A DNA stretch of 64,000 nucleotides from Streptomyces sp. NBC_01214 (GCF_026340975.1 NZ_JAPEOS010000001.1:3195001-3259000); one strand, 5' to 3'. Positions 45,180-53,860 are shown, counted from the stretch's first letter. Notes: generated by a model from the sequence alone, not told the origin. Program-made: numbers and translations.

Positions 45180-45203
45180 GAATACAGAACGTTCGTTTTT
45201 TTT
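45180..45203. promoter_or_regulatory. second ARE-like operator
   Basis: This 24-base site (AATAC at the left, AACGTTCG centre, eight T) agrees better with the recalled ARE consensus than the first. It lies 51 bases upstream of the transposase-like gene and about 230 bases before the second ArpA-like TetR gene, so it could control either. Confidence 0.7.
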
Positions 45204-45430
45204 CTAGCGAACCTATGGCGCCCCGCCCACGACTTCGGCACGTTGGATCCGGAGACCTGCGGCGCCCGTGCCGCAGCCGTGCCGGGCCGTCCCCCGGGAG
45301 GCCGGGCATGGGCGCTTCTTCGTCAAGTCGGCGTTGTCGGCGGTCGGCGCCGGGGCGACGCTGGAGGTCGCCATCTCCGTGCGGGGCGCGATGGCGAGTG
45401 AGGAACGACCTGGATGGCAGTGATAGTGCA
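45204..45430. other. spacer with possible gene remnant before the second TetR gene
   Basis: One rightward frame reads RFFVKSALSAVGAGATLEVA and continues for about 20 more residues to a TGA overlapping the TetR start area. It has no start codon or ribosome-binding site and an apparent frameshift upstream. It looks like decayed coding sequence that I cannot identify. Confidence 0.35.
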
Positions 45431-46036
45431 GTGGTGAAGCAAGAGCGCGGCGTACGCACCCGTAATCATTTGATTTCGGTGGCTGCCGTTGAATTCGACC
45501 GCAATGGGTACGACGGGACCTCCCTTTCCCGGCTGAGCCGCTCCGCCGGAATTTCGATCGGAGCGCTCACCTTTCACTTCGCGGCGAAGGGGGAGTTGGC
45601 TTCCGCCGTAGAGGATTCGGGGCGCGCGGCCACCCGCAGGGTGGTCGAGGGGGTGACGGCCCGTGGCGGCCCGGCGCTGGACACCGTTTCCGCGCTCGTC
45701 CTCGCCCTCGGCCGGCTGATCGAGACGGACGCGGCCGTGCGGGCCGCGGCGCGGCTGACCCAGGAGCGGGTGGGCGCCGGACCCGACTGGTGCGGCTGCT
45801 GGCTCCCTGACGTCAAGGAGCTGCTCGAACAGGCCGCCGAGCAGGGCCAGCTGGACCCTGAGGTCGACCCGTGCCCGGTCACCCTGCTCACGGCGCACCT
45901 GGTGGGCGGTGTCGTCGCCCGGGTGCGCCGGGGCCGGAGCGAGCGCCCCGGCGCCGTGACCGGCGAGCTCAAGGAACTGTGGCGGCTCATCCGCCGGGGC
46001 ATCGCGGCCCAGACGGGCCCGGAAATGCCCAAGTAG
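45431..46036 (+). CDS. ArpA/ScbR-like TetR regulator, second copy in the locus
   Basis: The 201-residue protein starts VVKQERGVRTRNHLISVAAV with the family pattern FDRNGYDGTSLSRLSRSAG and recognition helix SIGALTFHFAAKGELA. This N-terminus resembles GBL receptor and pseudoreceptor proteins. The ligand domain is shorter than in the first receptor and more diverged, so it may be a pseudoreceptor that senses an antibiotic. Start GTG 45431 or 45434 is chosen from the MVKQER family start; no ribosome-binding site is clear. Confidence 0.85.
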   Translation: MVKQERGVRTRNHLISVAAVEFDRNGYDGTSLSRLSRSAGISIGALTFHFAAKGELASAVEDSGRAATRRVVEGVTARGGPALDTVSALVLALGRLIETDAAVRAAARLTQERVGAGPDWCGCWLPDVKELLEQAAEQGQLDPEVDPCPVTLLTAHLVGGVVARVRRGRSERPGAVTGELKELWRLIRRGIAAQTGPEMPK

Positions 46037-46080
46037 GAAGAAAAGCGAGGTAATTCAAACCGGCGGAGTGCGGTGCGCCC

Positions 46081-46086
46081 TAGCGT
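46081..46086 (+). promoter_or_regulatory. -10 box TAGCGT for leaderless galU
   Basis: TAGCGT ends 7 bases before the ATG at 46094, and no ribosome-binding site is present. Confidence 0.5.
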
Positions 46087-46093
46087 CGGTGGC

Positions 46094-46999
46094 ATGAATT
46101 CCACACCTCACCGGATAACCAAAGCGGTGATCCCCGCCGCGGGACTCGGCACGCGATTCCTCCCGCTGACCAAGGCCACCCCGAAGGAAATGCTTCCGGT
46201 GGTCGACAAGCCGGCCATCCAGTACGTGGTGGAAGAGGCCGTCGCGGCGGGGATGTCCGACATCCTCATGGTCACCGGCCGCAACAAGCGGCCGCTGGAA
46301 GACCACTTCGACCGCAACTACGAGCTGGAGGAGGCCCTCCAGCGGCGGGGTGATCAGGACAAACTCAGGAGCGTCTGCGCCTCCACTGAACTCGCCGACA
46401 TCCACTACGTGCGCCAGCGGGACCCCAAGGGTCTCGGGCACGCCGTCCTGTGCGCCGCACCCCACGTCGGCCGGGAGCCCTTCGCCGTCCTCCTGGCCGA
46501 CGACCTGATCGACCCCCGCGACCCCCTGCTGGCCCGCATGACCGAGGTGCGGGAGCGGCTCGGCGGCAGTGTCGTGGCCCTCATGGAAGTGGATCCGCAG
46601 GCGATCCACCTGTACGGATGTGCCGCGGTGGACCGGTCGGCCGGCGGTGACGGCGTGCGCATCACCGAGCTGGTGGAGAAGCCGGAGCCCGGTACCGCGC
46701 CCAGCAACCTGGCCGTCATCGGCCGCTACCTCCTCGACCCCGAGATCTTCGAGGTCCTGCGGAACACCGCCCCGGGACGCGGCGGCGAGATCCAGCTCAC
46801 GGACGCGCTGCGCACGCTGGTCCAGGCCGGACGCCCCGTGCACGGCGTGGTCTTCTCCGGCCGGCGCTACGACACCGGAGACCGCGCGGAGTACCTGCGC
46901 GCGACGGTCAGGCTCGCTTGCGAGCGCGCGGACCTGGGACCCGAATTTCTGTCCTGGCTAAGGGAGTTCGTGCGCTCCGAAGAGCTCGTGGGGGTCTGA
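46094..46999 (+). CDS. galU: UTP-glucose-1-phosphate uridylyltransferase
   Basis: The 301-residue protein has the nucleotidyltransferase signature AGLGTRFLPLTKATPKEML at about 14-32, VVDKPAIQYVVEEA, the ADDLID loop, LVEKPEPG and YDTGDRAEYL. It makes UDP-glucose from UTP and glucose-1-P. The ATG at 46094 appears leaderless. It lies between the second TetR and the StrR-like gene and, with the nearby phosphomannomutase, could feed sugar-nucleotide pathways of a glycosylated product. A terminator follows. Confidence 0.95.
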   Translation: MNSTPHRITKAVIPAAGLGTRFLPLTKATPKEMLPVVDKPAIQYVVEEAVAAGMSDILMVTGRNKRPLEDHFDRNYELEEALQRRGDQDKLRSVCASTELADIHYVRQRDPKGLGHAVLCAAPHVGREPFAVLLADDLIDPRDPLLARMTEVRERLGGSVVALMEVDPQAIHLYGCAAVDRSAGGDGVRITELVEKPEPGTAPSNLAVIGRYLLDPEIFEVLRNTAPGRGGEIQLTDALRTLVQAGRPVHGVVFSGRRYDTGDRAEYLRATVRLACERADLGPEFLSWLREFVRSEELVGV

Positions 47000-47010
47000 A
47001 CGGCCGCCCG

Positions 47011-47043
47011 GTGGGCGACCGGGGAACTTCCGCGGTCGCCCAC
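47011..47043 (+). terminator. terminator after galU
   Basis: GTGGGCGACCG (47011-47021) pairs with CGGTCGCCCAC (47033-47043) over an 11-base loop, 12 bases after the stop. Confidence 0.7.
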
Positions 47044-47116
47044 CCCACCAGGCACTCCCGCGTCAACTTGCCCAGATCTCCACGCGGTTCGGCTTCCCAA
47101 TTGGTTACCGAACGGT

Positions 47117-47128
47117 AATTACGTAATT
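47117..47128. promoter_or_regulatory. palindrome AATTACGTAATT upstream of the StrR-like gene
   Basis: A perfect 12-base palindrome in an AT-rich patch, 75 bases before the StrR-like start. It may be a regulator site or part of the promoter. Confidence 0.4.
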
Positions 47129-47202
47129 TCTTCCCCGGGGTCGCCGCCCCGCCGGACGGAGCGGCGACCGAAGCACCGAGTGCACACAAGGAGGTGAACT
47201 TC

Positions 47203-48174
47203 ATGGACGAGCCGAACCCGCGGCACGCGACGCAGCCCCCCGACGTCGCGGCCGAGGTGCCGGTCGGCGCACTGCTCGCCGCGGATTCCCCCCGTGCCGT
47301 CCGGGTGGACGAGAGCCATGCACAGGCCCTCGCGCACTCCGGCCGGACGCTGCCGCCGCTGCTCGTGCACCGCCCCACCATGCGGATCATCGACGGCACG
47401 CACCGGTTGCGAGCCGCCGTACTGCGCGGGCAGGACACGGTGCCGGTGACGTACTTCGACGGCAGCGCCGAGGACGCTTTCGTGCTCTCGGTCGAGGCCA
47501 ACATCAGTCACGGGCTCCCGCTGACCCACGCGGAACGGACCGCTGCGGCGCTACGGATCCTGCGGTCCCACCCCGACTGGTCCGACCGCGGCATCGCGCG
47601 GCGGACCGGGCTGGCGGGCAAGACCGTCGGGGCACTACGACGCCGTGAGGTTCCGGGGCCCGCCCCGCCGGTCCGCGTCGGCCAGGACGGCCGCGTCCGG
47701 CCGGCCGACCCGGTCCGCGGCCGGGAGGCCGCGGCCAGGCTGCTGGCCGGCCGTCCCACCGCGTCGCTGCGGCAGATCGCGCGGGAGGCGGGCATCGCGC
47801 CCTCGACCGTGCGGGACGTACGGCGTCGGATCGGTGCGGGCGCGGACCCCGTACCGGCGGCCCAGCGGCGCTCCGGCACCACCCCGGCCCCCGCACCGCC
47901 TCCGGTCCCCGCCCGGGTCCGGGGGCAGCCACTGCCCGCACTGGTCAGCAGCCTGTGCAAGGACCCCCTGCTCAGGCTGAGCGATGCGGGCAGGCTCCTG
48001 CTCCGCATGCTCGACCTCCAGGTGAGCGGCCTGCGCCAGTGGGAGCGGATCGTCGCCGCAATACCCCCGTACCGCGTGGAGACGGCGGCCGACGCGGCCG
48101 CCCAGTGCGCACGGGACTGGCAGGAACTGTCCGAAGAACTCCGGCGCCGTGCCTCGGCGCACACCCCTGCCTGA
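47203..48174 (+). CDS. StrR/NovG-like pathway activator (ParB-type domain plus HTH)
   Basis: The 323-residue protein has a ParB-like N-terminal domain (LPPLLVHRPTMRIIDGTHRLRAA) and a helix-turn-helix in the StrR pattern: NISHGLPLTHAERTAAALRI then DRGIARRTGLAGKTVGALRRR. A second HTH-like run SLRQIAREAGIAPSTVRDVR follows near 190-210. StrR, NovG and Bbr activate antibiotic clusters directly. AAGGAGGTGA lies 5 bases before the ATG at 47203. In S. griseus, strR is itself under A-factor control, so its place 6.5 kb from afsA/arpA-type genes suggests it is the output of the GBL switch. Confidence 0.85.
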   Translation: MDEPNPRHATQPPDVAAEVPVGALLAADSPRAVRVDESHAQALAHSGRTLPPLLVHRPTMRIIDGTHRLRAAVLRGQDTVPVTYFDGSAEDAFVLSVEANISHGLPLTHAERTAAALRILRSHPDWSDRGIARRTGLAGKTVGALRRREVPGPAPPVRVGQDGRVRPADPVRGREAAARLLAGRPTASLRQIAREAGIAPSTVRDVRRRIGAGADPVPAAQRRSGTTPAPAPPPVPARVRGQPLPALVSSLCKDPLLRLSDAGRLLLRMLDLQVSGLRQWERIVAAIPPYRVETAADAAAQCARDWQELSEELRRRASAHTPA

Positions 48175-48238
48175 GCCGGCTTCCCCGGCGAGTACCGGCC
48201 TTCGAGTCGGAAGGCCCCCGTTGTGATCGAAAGGACGT

Positions 48239-49690
48239 ATGGCGATGTCGGTTGTCGAGGGAGCGCGTGTTGACGCGGGTTCAGGGGAGGGGGGAGGAGC
48301 CGAGGGGCCCGTTCGTTTGGACGGGCGTCTGAAGTTGGTGTTGGTGGTGCTGCTGGTGGCGCAGTTCATGCTGGCGGTTGATTTCTCGATTTTGAACGTG
48401 GCGTTGCCGGTGATCGGTGACGGGCTGGGTTTCTCGTTGTCGAATCTGCAGTGGATCGCGACGTCGTTCGCGTTGTGCGCTGCGGGCTTCACGCTGTTGT
48501 TCGGGCGGGTCGCGGACCTGTTCGGGCGGCGGCGGTTGTTCTTGGTGGGTCTGGCGGTGCTGGGCTTGTCCTCGCTCGTGGGCGGCCTGGCGACGTCGCC
48601 GGAGATGCTGCTGGTGGCGCGTGTGTTCCAGGGGCTGGCGACCGCCGCGGTGACGCCGGCCGGTCTGTCCCTACTCACCACCTCGTTCCCCGAGGGTCCG
48701 CTCCGTGAGAAGGCCCTCGGCCTGAACGGTGCTCTGATGTCGGCGGGGTTCACGACGGGCGCGATCCTGGGCGGTGTCCTGACGGACCTGCTGTCGTGGC
48801 GGTGGGCGTTCTTCATCAACGTCCCAGTCGCCCTGGCGGTGCTGTTCATCGCTCCGACGGTGATCAAGGAGTCTCGTCCGTCGGTGCGTCCGAAGCTGGA
48901 CCTGCCGGGTGCTACGGCCGTGACACTGGGTCTGCTGGCGCTGATCTACGGGCTGACGCAGGCGGGTGAGCACGGTTGGGGTGCGCCGTCAGCGCTGGGC
49001 TGGCTGGCCGCGGGTGTGGTGCTGCTGGTCGTCTTCTACGCCATCGAGTCGAAGAGCTCGGCCCCGCTGGTGCCGGTTTCGGTGTTGAAGAAGAAGACGG
49101 TCGCGTGGGGCAACATCGCGGGTCTGATCGCGTTCCTCACCGAGACCAGCCTGGTCTTCCTGATGACGCTCTACCTGCAGGAGGTCCTGGACTTCTCCCC
49201 GCTGACGGCGGGTCTGTCGTTCGGTGTGTTGGGTATCGGCACGGTGATCGGTGGTTCGTTCGCTCCGCGGGTGATCGGTGCAGTGGGAACGCGGTCGACG
49301 CTGATCATCGGTGGTGTGTTGCAGGCGGTGGCGACGCTGAGTCTGGTGGCGCTGGGCGAGACGTCGGCGTCGATGTGGCTGCTGCTGGTCGCGACGTTCG
49401 CGGGTGGTGTGGGCAACATGCTGGTGATCGTCGGGTTCATGGTGACGGCGACGACGGGTCTGCCGGATCACGAGCAGGGTATGGCGACGGGTCTGGCGAC
49501 GATGACGCAGCAGGTCGGCATCACGATGGGTACGCCGATCATGTCGGCGATCGCCGCGGCCAACACCGACATCCATGACGGGATCACGACCGCGGTCATC
49601 GTGAACACCGCGATCGTCCTGGTCGGCACCCTCACCACCGTCCTCTTCCTCCGGAACAAGGCCGCGAAGGACCTCGCCGCCGCCGGCTGA
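48239..49690 (+). CDS. MFS transporter, DHA2/EmrB type, copy 1
   Basis: The 483-residue, 14-helix exporter has FGRVADLFGRRRLF (motif A), VDFSILNVALPVI (motif D1) and GLSLLTTSFPEG. It is nearly identical to copy 2 (59727-61136) over most of its length. Codons end in G or T much more than those of its neighbours. The ATG at 48239 follows GAAAGGA; an ATG at 48245 (MSVVEG, as in copy 2) is equally possible. It lies 64 bases after the StrR-like gene, so it may be its target and serve export or self-resistance. Confidence 0.88.
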   Translation: MAMSVVEGARVDAGSGEGGGAEGPVRLDGRLKLVLVVLLVAQFMLAVDFSILNVALPVIGDGLGFSLSNLQWIATSFALCAAGFTLLFGRVADLFGRRRLFLVGLAVLGLSSLVGGLATSPEMLLVARVFQGLATAAVTPAGLSLLTTSFPEGPLREKALGLNGALMSAGFTTGAILGGVLTDLLSWRWAFFINVPVALAVLFIAPTVIKESRPSVRPKLDLPGATAVTLGLLALIYGLTQAGEHGWGAPSALGWLAAGVVLLVVFYAIESKSSAPLVPVSVLKKKTVAWGNIAGLIAFLTETSLVFLMTLYLQEVLDFSPLTAGLSFGVLGIGTVIGGSFAPRVIGAVGTRSTLIIGGVLQAVATLSLVALGETSASMWLLLVATFAGGVGNMLVIVGFMVTATTGLPDHEQGMATGLATMTQQVGITMGTPIMSAIAAANTDIHDGITTAVIVNTAIVLVGTLTTVLFLRNKAAKDLAAAG

Positions 49691-49718
49691 GCCCCCTGAC
49701 CGGCCCTCCCCCCCCAGA

Positions 49719-49762
49719 GGCGCCCCGGCACGGTCCTCTTCCCCCGACCGTGCCGGGGCGCC
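49719..49762 (+). terminator. strong terminator after MFS copy 1
   Basis: GGCGCCCCGGCACGGTC (49719-49735) pairs perfectly with 49746-49762 around a C/T-rich loop. Confidence 0.8.
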
Positions 49763-49764
49763 CC

Positions 49765-49802
49765 CTCCCCAAGGCCCCTCCCCAAGGTCTCCCTCCCCAA
49801 GG
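49765..49802 (+). repeat. three copies of CTCCCCAAGG
   Basis: Copies at 49765-49774, 49778-49787 and 49793-49802 lie between the terminator and the SDR gene. Short tandem array of unknown role; the unit's AAGG could act as weak ribosome-binding sites. Confidence 0.7.
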
Positions 49803-49824
49803 TCTCCTCTTCTCAAGGAATGTG

Positions 49825-50610
49825 ATGGACCTCCGTATCGAAGACCGCGTGTACCTCGTCACCGGCGCGTCGTCCGGAATCGGCGAGGCAACCGTCCGCC
49901 TCCTGGCCGCCGAAGGCGCCACCGTCGTCGGCGTCGCCCGCAAGCCCTGGAGCACCGAAGCCCTCGGCGACCGGGTCAGCACCGTCGCCGCGGACCTCAC
50001 CGACCCAGGCGCCGCCCGCCATGTGGCCGACACGGTCATCGAACGCCACGGCCGGCTCGACGGCCTCGTCAACAACGTCGGCGCGCTGGAGTCCCGTACC
50101 GGCTTCCTCGACGTGACCGACGAGCAGTGGAAGAGCACCTTCGAGGTCAACTTCCACTCCGCGGTCCGCATGACCCGCGCGGCCCTCCCCGCGCTCCTGT
50201 ACACCGGAGCGGGCGCCGTCGTACACATCGCGAGCGAGGCCGCCCGCTTCCCCGACCCGGGCATCGTCGACTACGCCGCCACCAAGACGGCGCTGCTCTC
50301 CCTCTCCAAGTCCCTCGCCGCGGAGTTCGGCGCACGCGGCGTGCGCTCCAACGTGGTCTCGCCCGGGCCCACCCGGACCGCGCTCTTCGACGCTCCCGGC
50401 GGCTTCGCCGAGCAGCTCGGCGAACGGTTCGGCCTCCCGGCCGACGAGGCCGTCGACCACTTCATCCGCGAGGTACGCCGACTCCCCAGCGGCCGCATCG
50501 GCAGCCCCGACGACGTCGCCGGCGTCATCGCCTACCTGCTCTCGCCCCTCGCGGGGCAGGTCACCGGCGCCGAGTGGAGCGTCGACGGCGGCGCCCTGCG
50601 ACAGGTCTGA
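49825..50610 (+). CDS. short-chain dehydrogenase/reductase
   Basis: The 261-residue classical SDR has TGASSGIG (13-20) for NAD(P), the NNVG motif, and the catalytic YAATK with a Ser upstream (ASEAARF). The C-terminus has the usual GQVTGAEWSVDGG ending. It oxidises or reduces a hydroxyl/ketone of unknown substrate. The ATG at 49825 has AAGGAA 4 bases upstream. The second MFS gene starts 8 bases later and the flavin oxidase follows, so the three form an operon, possibly tailoring plus export. Confidence 0.9.
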   Translation: MDLRIEDRVYLVTGASSGIGEATVRLLAAEGATVVGVARKPWSTEALGDRVSTVAADLTDPGAARHVADTVIERHGRLDGLVNNVGALESRTGFLDVTDEQWKSTFEVNFHSAVRMTRAALPALLYTGAGAVVHIASEAARFPDPGIVDYAATKTALLSLSKSLAAEFGARGVRSNVVSPGPTRTALFDAPGGFAEQLGERFGLPADEAVDHFIREVRRLPSGRIGSPDDVAGVIAYLLSPLAGQVTGAEWSVDGGALRQV

Positions 50611-50618
50611 CCGGGCCG

Positions 50619-51896
50619 ATGCGCGCCTCCCTCCTCGCCCTCGCCATAGGTGCCTTCGGCATCGGGACGACCGAGTTCGTCATCGTCGGTCTGCTCCCGG
50701 AAGTCGCCGACGACCTGTCCGTCTCCATCCCCTCCGCCGGCATGCTGGTCACGGGCTACGCCCTCGGCGTGGTCGTCGGCGCACCGCTGATGACCGCCGC
50801 CGGTGCCCGGCTGCCGCGCAAGACCATGCTCGTCGTCCTGATGGCCATCTTCATCGCCGGCAACCTGCTCTGCGCCCTGGCCGGCGACTACACCGCCCTC
50901 ATGGGCGGGCGGTTGATCGCCGCCCTCACGCACGGCGCGTTCTTCGGGATCGGCTCCGTCGTGGCCGCCGACCTGGTGGCACCCGACCGGCGGGCCAGCG
51001 CCATCGCCCTGATGTTCACCGGCCTCACCCTGGCCAATGTGCTCGGCGTACCGCTGGGCACCTTCCTGGGCCAGGAGTTCGGCTGGCGCTCGACCTTCTG
51101 GGCGGTCACCGGCATCGGGATCGTCGGACTGGTCGGTCTGATCGCCCTGGTTCCGGCCCAGCCCGCGCCGGAACGCGGAGCGCTGCGCGGCGAACTCGCC
51201 GTCTTCCGGAAGCCCCAGGTGTGGTTGGCGCTGACGACCACGGTCCTCGGTTTCGGCGGGGTCTTCGCCTCCTTCACCTACCTCGCGCCGATGATGACGG
51301 AGCTGGCCGGCTTCTCCGACGGCGCGGTCGCCTGGCTCCTCGTCCTCTTCGGGGTCGGGTTGTGCGTGGGCAACGTACTCGGCGGTCGGGCCGCCGACCG
51401 GGCCCTGATGCCCAGCTTGTACCTCATCCTCGGCGGCCTCTGCCTGGTACTGGTGGTCTTCACCTTCACCTCGCGCGCCGCCGTACCAGCCGCGATCACC
51501 CTGGCCGCCTTCGGGGCGATCGGATTCGCGACGGTGCCACCGCTGCAGGCACGTGTGATGCAGCAGGCCGCCGGGGCCCCGGCCCTCGCCTCCGCGGCGA
51601 ACATCGCGGCCTTCAACCTCGGTAACGCCCTCGGGGCCTGGCTCGGCGGCCTCGCCGTCGCCCACGGCCTCGGGTGGACCTCACCGACCTGGATCGGTGC
51701 CGGACTGGCCGCGGCCGGTCTGGGCACTGCGGCGCTCTCCGGCCGGCTCGACCGGCGCAGCCAAGGCCGCCACGGCAGCCGAGGGAACGGCGGACCGCAC
51801 CCGCAGCCCGGCGCAGAGCTCCCCACCGCACCACTCACGCACGCACCAGGTGCCGGACACGGCACGCACTCCATCGTCGAACAGAAGTCGAGGTAG
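50619..51896 (+). CDS. MFS transporter, DHA1 (AraJ/NepI/Cmx-like)
   Basis: The 425-residue, 12-helix protein has the DHA1 signature IGTTEFVIVGLLPEVADDL, GYALGVVVGAPL, a loop A with RLPRKTML and the LANVLGVPLGTFLGQ helix. Relatives export sugars, nucleosides or chloramphenicol. The C-terminal tail of about 45 residues is Pro/His/Gly-rich and hydrophilic. The start is 8 bases after the SDR stop and its stop is 6 bases before the next ATG. It is in one transcript with the SDR and the oxidase. Confidence 0.88.
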   Translation: MRASLLALAIGAFGIGTTEFVIVGLLPEVADDLSVSIPSAGMLVTGYALGVVVGAPLMTAAGARLPRKTMLVVLMAIFIAGNLLCALAGDYTALMGGRLIAALTHGAFFGIGSVVAADLVAPDRRASAIALMFTGLTLANVLGVPLGTFLGQEFGWRSTFWAVTGIGIVGLVGLIALVPAQPAPERGALRGELAVFRKPQVWLALTTTVLGFGGVFASFTYLAPMMTELAGFSDGAVAWLLVLFGVGLCVGNVLGGRAADRALMPSLYLILGGLCLVLVVFTFTSRAAVPAAITLAAFGAIGFATVPPLQARVMQQAAGAPALASAANIAAFNLGNALGAWLGGLAVAHGLGWTSPTWIGAGLAAAGLGTAALSGRLDRRSQGRHGSRGNGGPHPQPGAELPTAPLTHAPGAGHGTHSIVEQKSR

Positions 51897-51902
51897 ACGC
51901 AC

Positions 51903-53594
51903 ATGAACGGTGTAGATCGCCGGACCATGCTCACCCGCAGCGCGGCCGTCGTCGGAGGCGCAGCGGTGGCCGGCGCCCTGTCCGGCCCCGTGGCGGCGGC
52001 AGCCGCCCCGAACGCCTCCGGCGACGCGGCGCGCGCCGCGGCCGCCGGGACCGGATCCGTCGTCAGGCCGGGGGATCCGCGCTACGAAATGCTCACCACG
52101 GGCAACAACCAGCGCTTCGTGGCACGCCCGGACTACATCAAGATGGTCCGCTCGACCGCGGACGCCGAACGCGCGCTGAGAGACGCCGTCCGGGCGGGCA
52201 AGCGGGTCTCGGTGCGCAGCGGCGGCCACTGCTTCGCCGACCTTGCCGCCCACTCCGGCACCCAGGTCATCATCGACTTCTCGGAGATGACGCACGTCGG
52301 CTACGACCCGAAGTTCCGCGCGTTCGTCGTCGAGGCGGGCGCCCGCCTGATCAACGTGTACGAGGCCCTCTACAAGGGCTGGGGCGTCACCATCCCCGGC
52401 GGCATCTGCTACGGCGTCGGAGCCGGCGGACACATAGCCGGCGGTGGCTACGGACTGCTCTCCCGGGCCCACGGCCTGGTCGTCGACCACCTCTACGCCG
52501 TGGAGGTCGTGGTGACCGACGGGAAGGGCGGCGTACGCACCGTCGTGGCCACCCGCGAGAAGAACGACCCGAACCGGGAACTGTGGTGGGCACACACCGG
52601 CGGGGGCGGCGGCAACTTCGGCCTGGTGACCCGCTACTGGTTCCGCTCCCCGGGCGCGAAGGGCTCCGACCCCTCCGAACAGCTGATATCTCCGCCGTCG
52701 AAGGTCCTGGTGAGCGCCGTCGACTTCCCCTGGGAGCAACTGACGGAGGCCAAGTTCACCCGGCTGCTGAAGAACTTCGGCGCGTGGCACGCCGCCAACA
52801 GCGCGCCCGACTCCCCGTACCGCAACCTCTCGAGCCTGTTCAACGTCAGCTCCAAGGCGCACGGCAGCCTGGGCATGTTCACCCAGGTCGACGCGACGGT
52901 GCCGAACGCGAGAAAACTGCTCGACGACTACCTGGCGGCGATCACGGCCGGCACGGGAGTCACCCCGAAGGCGCTCACCCGCCCCACGGGTGAGCTGCCC
53001 GCCATGCCGCAGTTCGCGGAGCCGAGGACCCTGCCCTGGCTCCAGGCGACCAGACTGGTCGGCACCAACAACCCGGTCATCACCAACCCCACCTCACGCG
53101 GCGCGCACAAGTCCGCGTACATGCGCAAGAACTTCACCGACCATCAGATCTCCGCGCTCTATCGGTACATGAGCCGGCCGGACTTCAAGAACCCCGACAC
53201 CATGCTGGTGCTCTTCTCCTTCGGCGGCCAGGTCAACGCCATGGCACCCGACGCGACGGCCAACGCGCAGCGCTCCTCCATCTTCAAGATGTGCTTCCAG
53301 ACCTTCTGGCAGGAGGAGTCCGAGGACGCGTTCTACCTGGGCTGGCTGCGCGACCTGTACGAGGACTTCTTCTCGGCGACCGGCGGCGTACCGCTGATCG
53401 ACGACAGCACCGACGGCTGCTACATCAACTACCCCGACCGTGACATCACCGACCCCCGTCGCAACAGGTCCGGTGTGCCGTGGCAGACGCTCTACTACAA
53501 GGACAACTACCCGCGCCTACAGCAGGCGAAGAGGACGTACGACCCGTCCGACTTCTTCCGCCACTCGATGTCGATCAAGCCTGCCCGAGGCTGA
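51903..53594 (+). CDS. BBE-like FAD-linked oxidase, secreted by Tat, bicovalent flavin
   Basis: The 563-residue protein has a Tat-like N-terminus (DRRTMLTRSAAVVGG), an FAD_binding_4 domain, and the BBE C-terminal segment YYKDNYPRLQQAKRTYDPSD. His109 in RSGGHC and Cys169 in GGICYGVG are the usual bicovalent FAD anchors of berberine bridge-type, aclacinomycin and glucooligosaccharide oxidases. These enzymes oxidise sugar hydroxyls or C-N bonds using O2. Its export signal suggests action outside the membrane, perhaps on a product exported by the neighbouring MFS. Confidence 0.88.
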   Translation: MNGVDRRTMLTRSAAVVGGAAVAGALSGPVAAAAAPNASGDAARAAAAGTGSVVRPGDPRYEMLTTGNNQRFVARPDYIKMVRSTADAERALRDAVRAGKRVSVRSGGHCFADLAAHSGTQVIIDFSEMTHVGYDPKFRAFVVEAGARLINVYEALYKGWGVTIPGGICYGVGAGGHIAGGGYGLLSRAHGLVVDHLYAVEVVVTDGKGGVRTVVATREKNDPNRELWWAHTGGGGGNFGLVTRYWFRSPGAKGSDPSEQLISPPSKVLVSAVDFPWEQLTEAKFTRLLKNFGAWHAANSAPDSPYRNLSSLFNVSSKAHGSLGMFTQVDATVPNARKLLDDYLAAITAGTGVTPKALTRPTGELPAMPQFAEPRTLPWLQATRLVGTNNPVITNPTSRGAHKSAYMRKNFTDHQISALYRYMSRPDFKNPDTMLVLFSFGGQVNAMAPDATANAQRSSIFKMCFQTFWQEESEDAFYLGWLRDLYEDFFSATGGVPLIDDSTDGCYINYPDRDITDPRRNRSGVPWQTLYYKDNYPRLQQAKRTYDPSDFFRHSMSIKPARG

Positions 53595-53632
53595 CCCCTC
53601 CCCACCCGTAACCCCTGGTCACAAGCCCCGTA

Positions 53633-53667
53633 CTCCGGTCTCCGGAGTGCGGGGCTTCTGTCGTTCC
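53633..53667 (+). terminator. terminator after the flavin oxidase gene
   Basis: AAGCCCCGTACTCCGG (53633-53648) pairs with 53652-53667 (one T-G wobble) over a TCT loop, 38 bases after the stop. The remaining 230 bases to wecB hold no gene I can see. Confidence 0.8.
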
Positions 53668-53860
53668 CGTCCAACCGTTCGAGTGGCCCCGGGTGTTCGT
53701 TGACTCCCCGGCCGGCTCCGGGAAAGCTGTGTCTTGGCCGGAAGAGGGCAGCTGAAAAGCCCCTCGCAGTGAGATCCGATCCCCTGGCCGCCACCTCCCG
53801 ACAGGCCCGCGGCACATCGCCGTGCCGCGCCCTCGCACGCCCCGCCACGGCTCGATTCCC

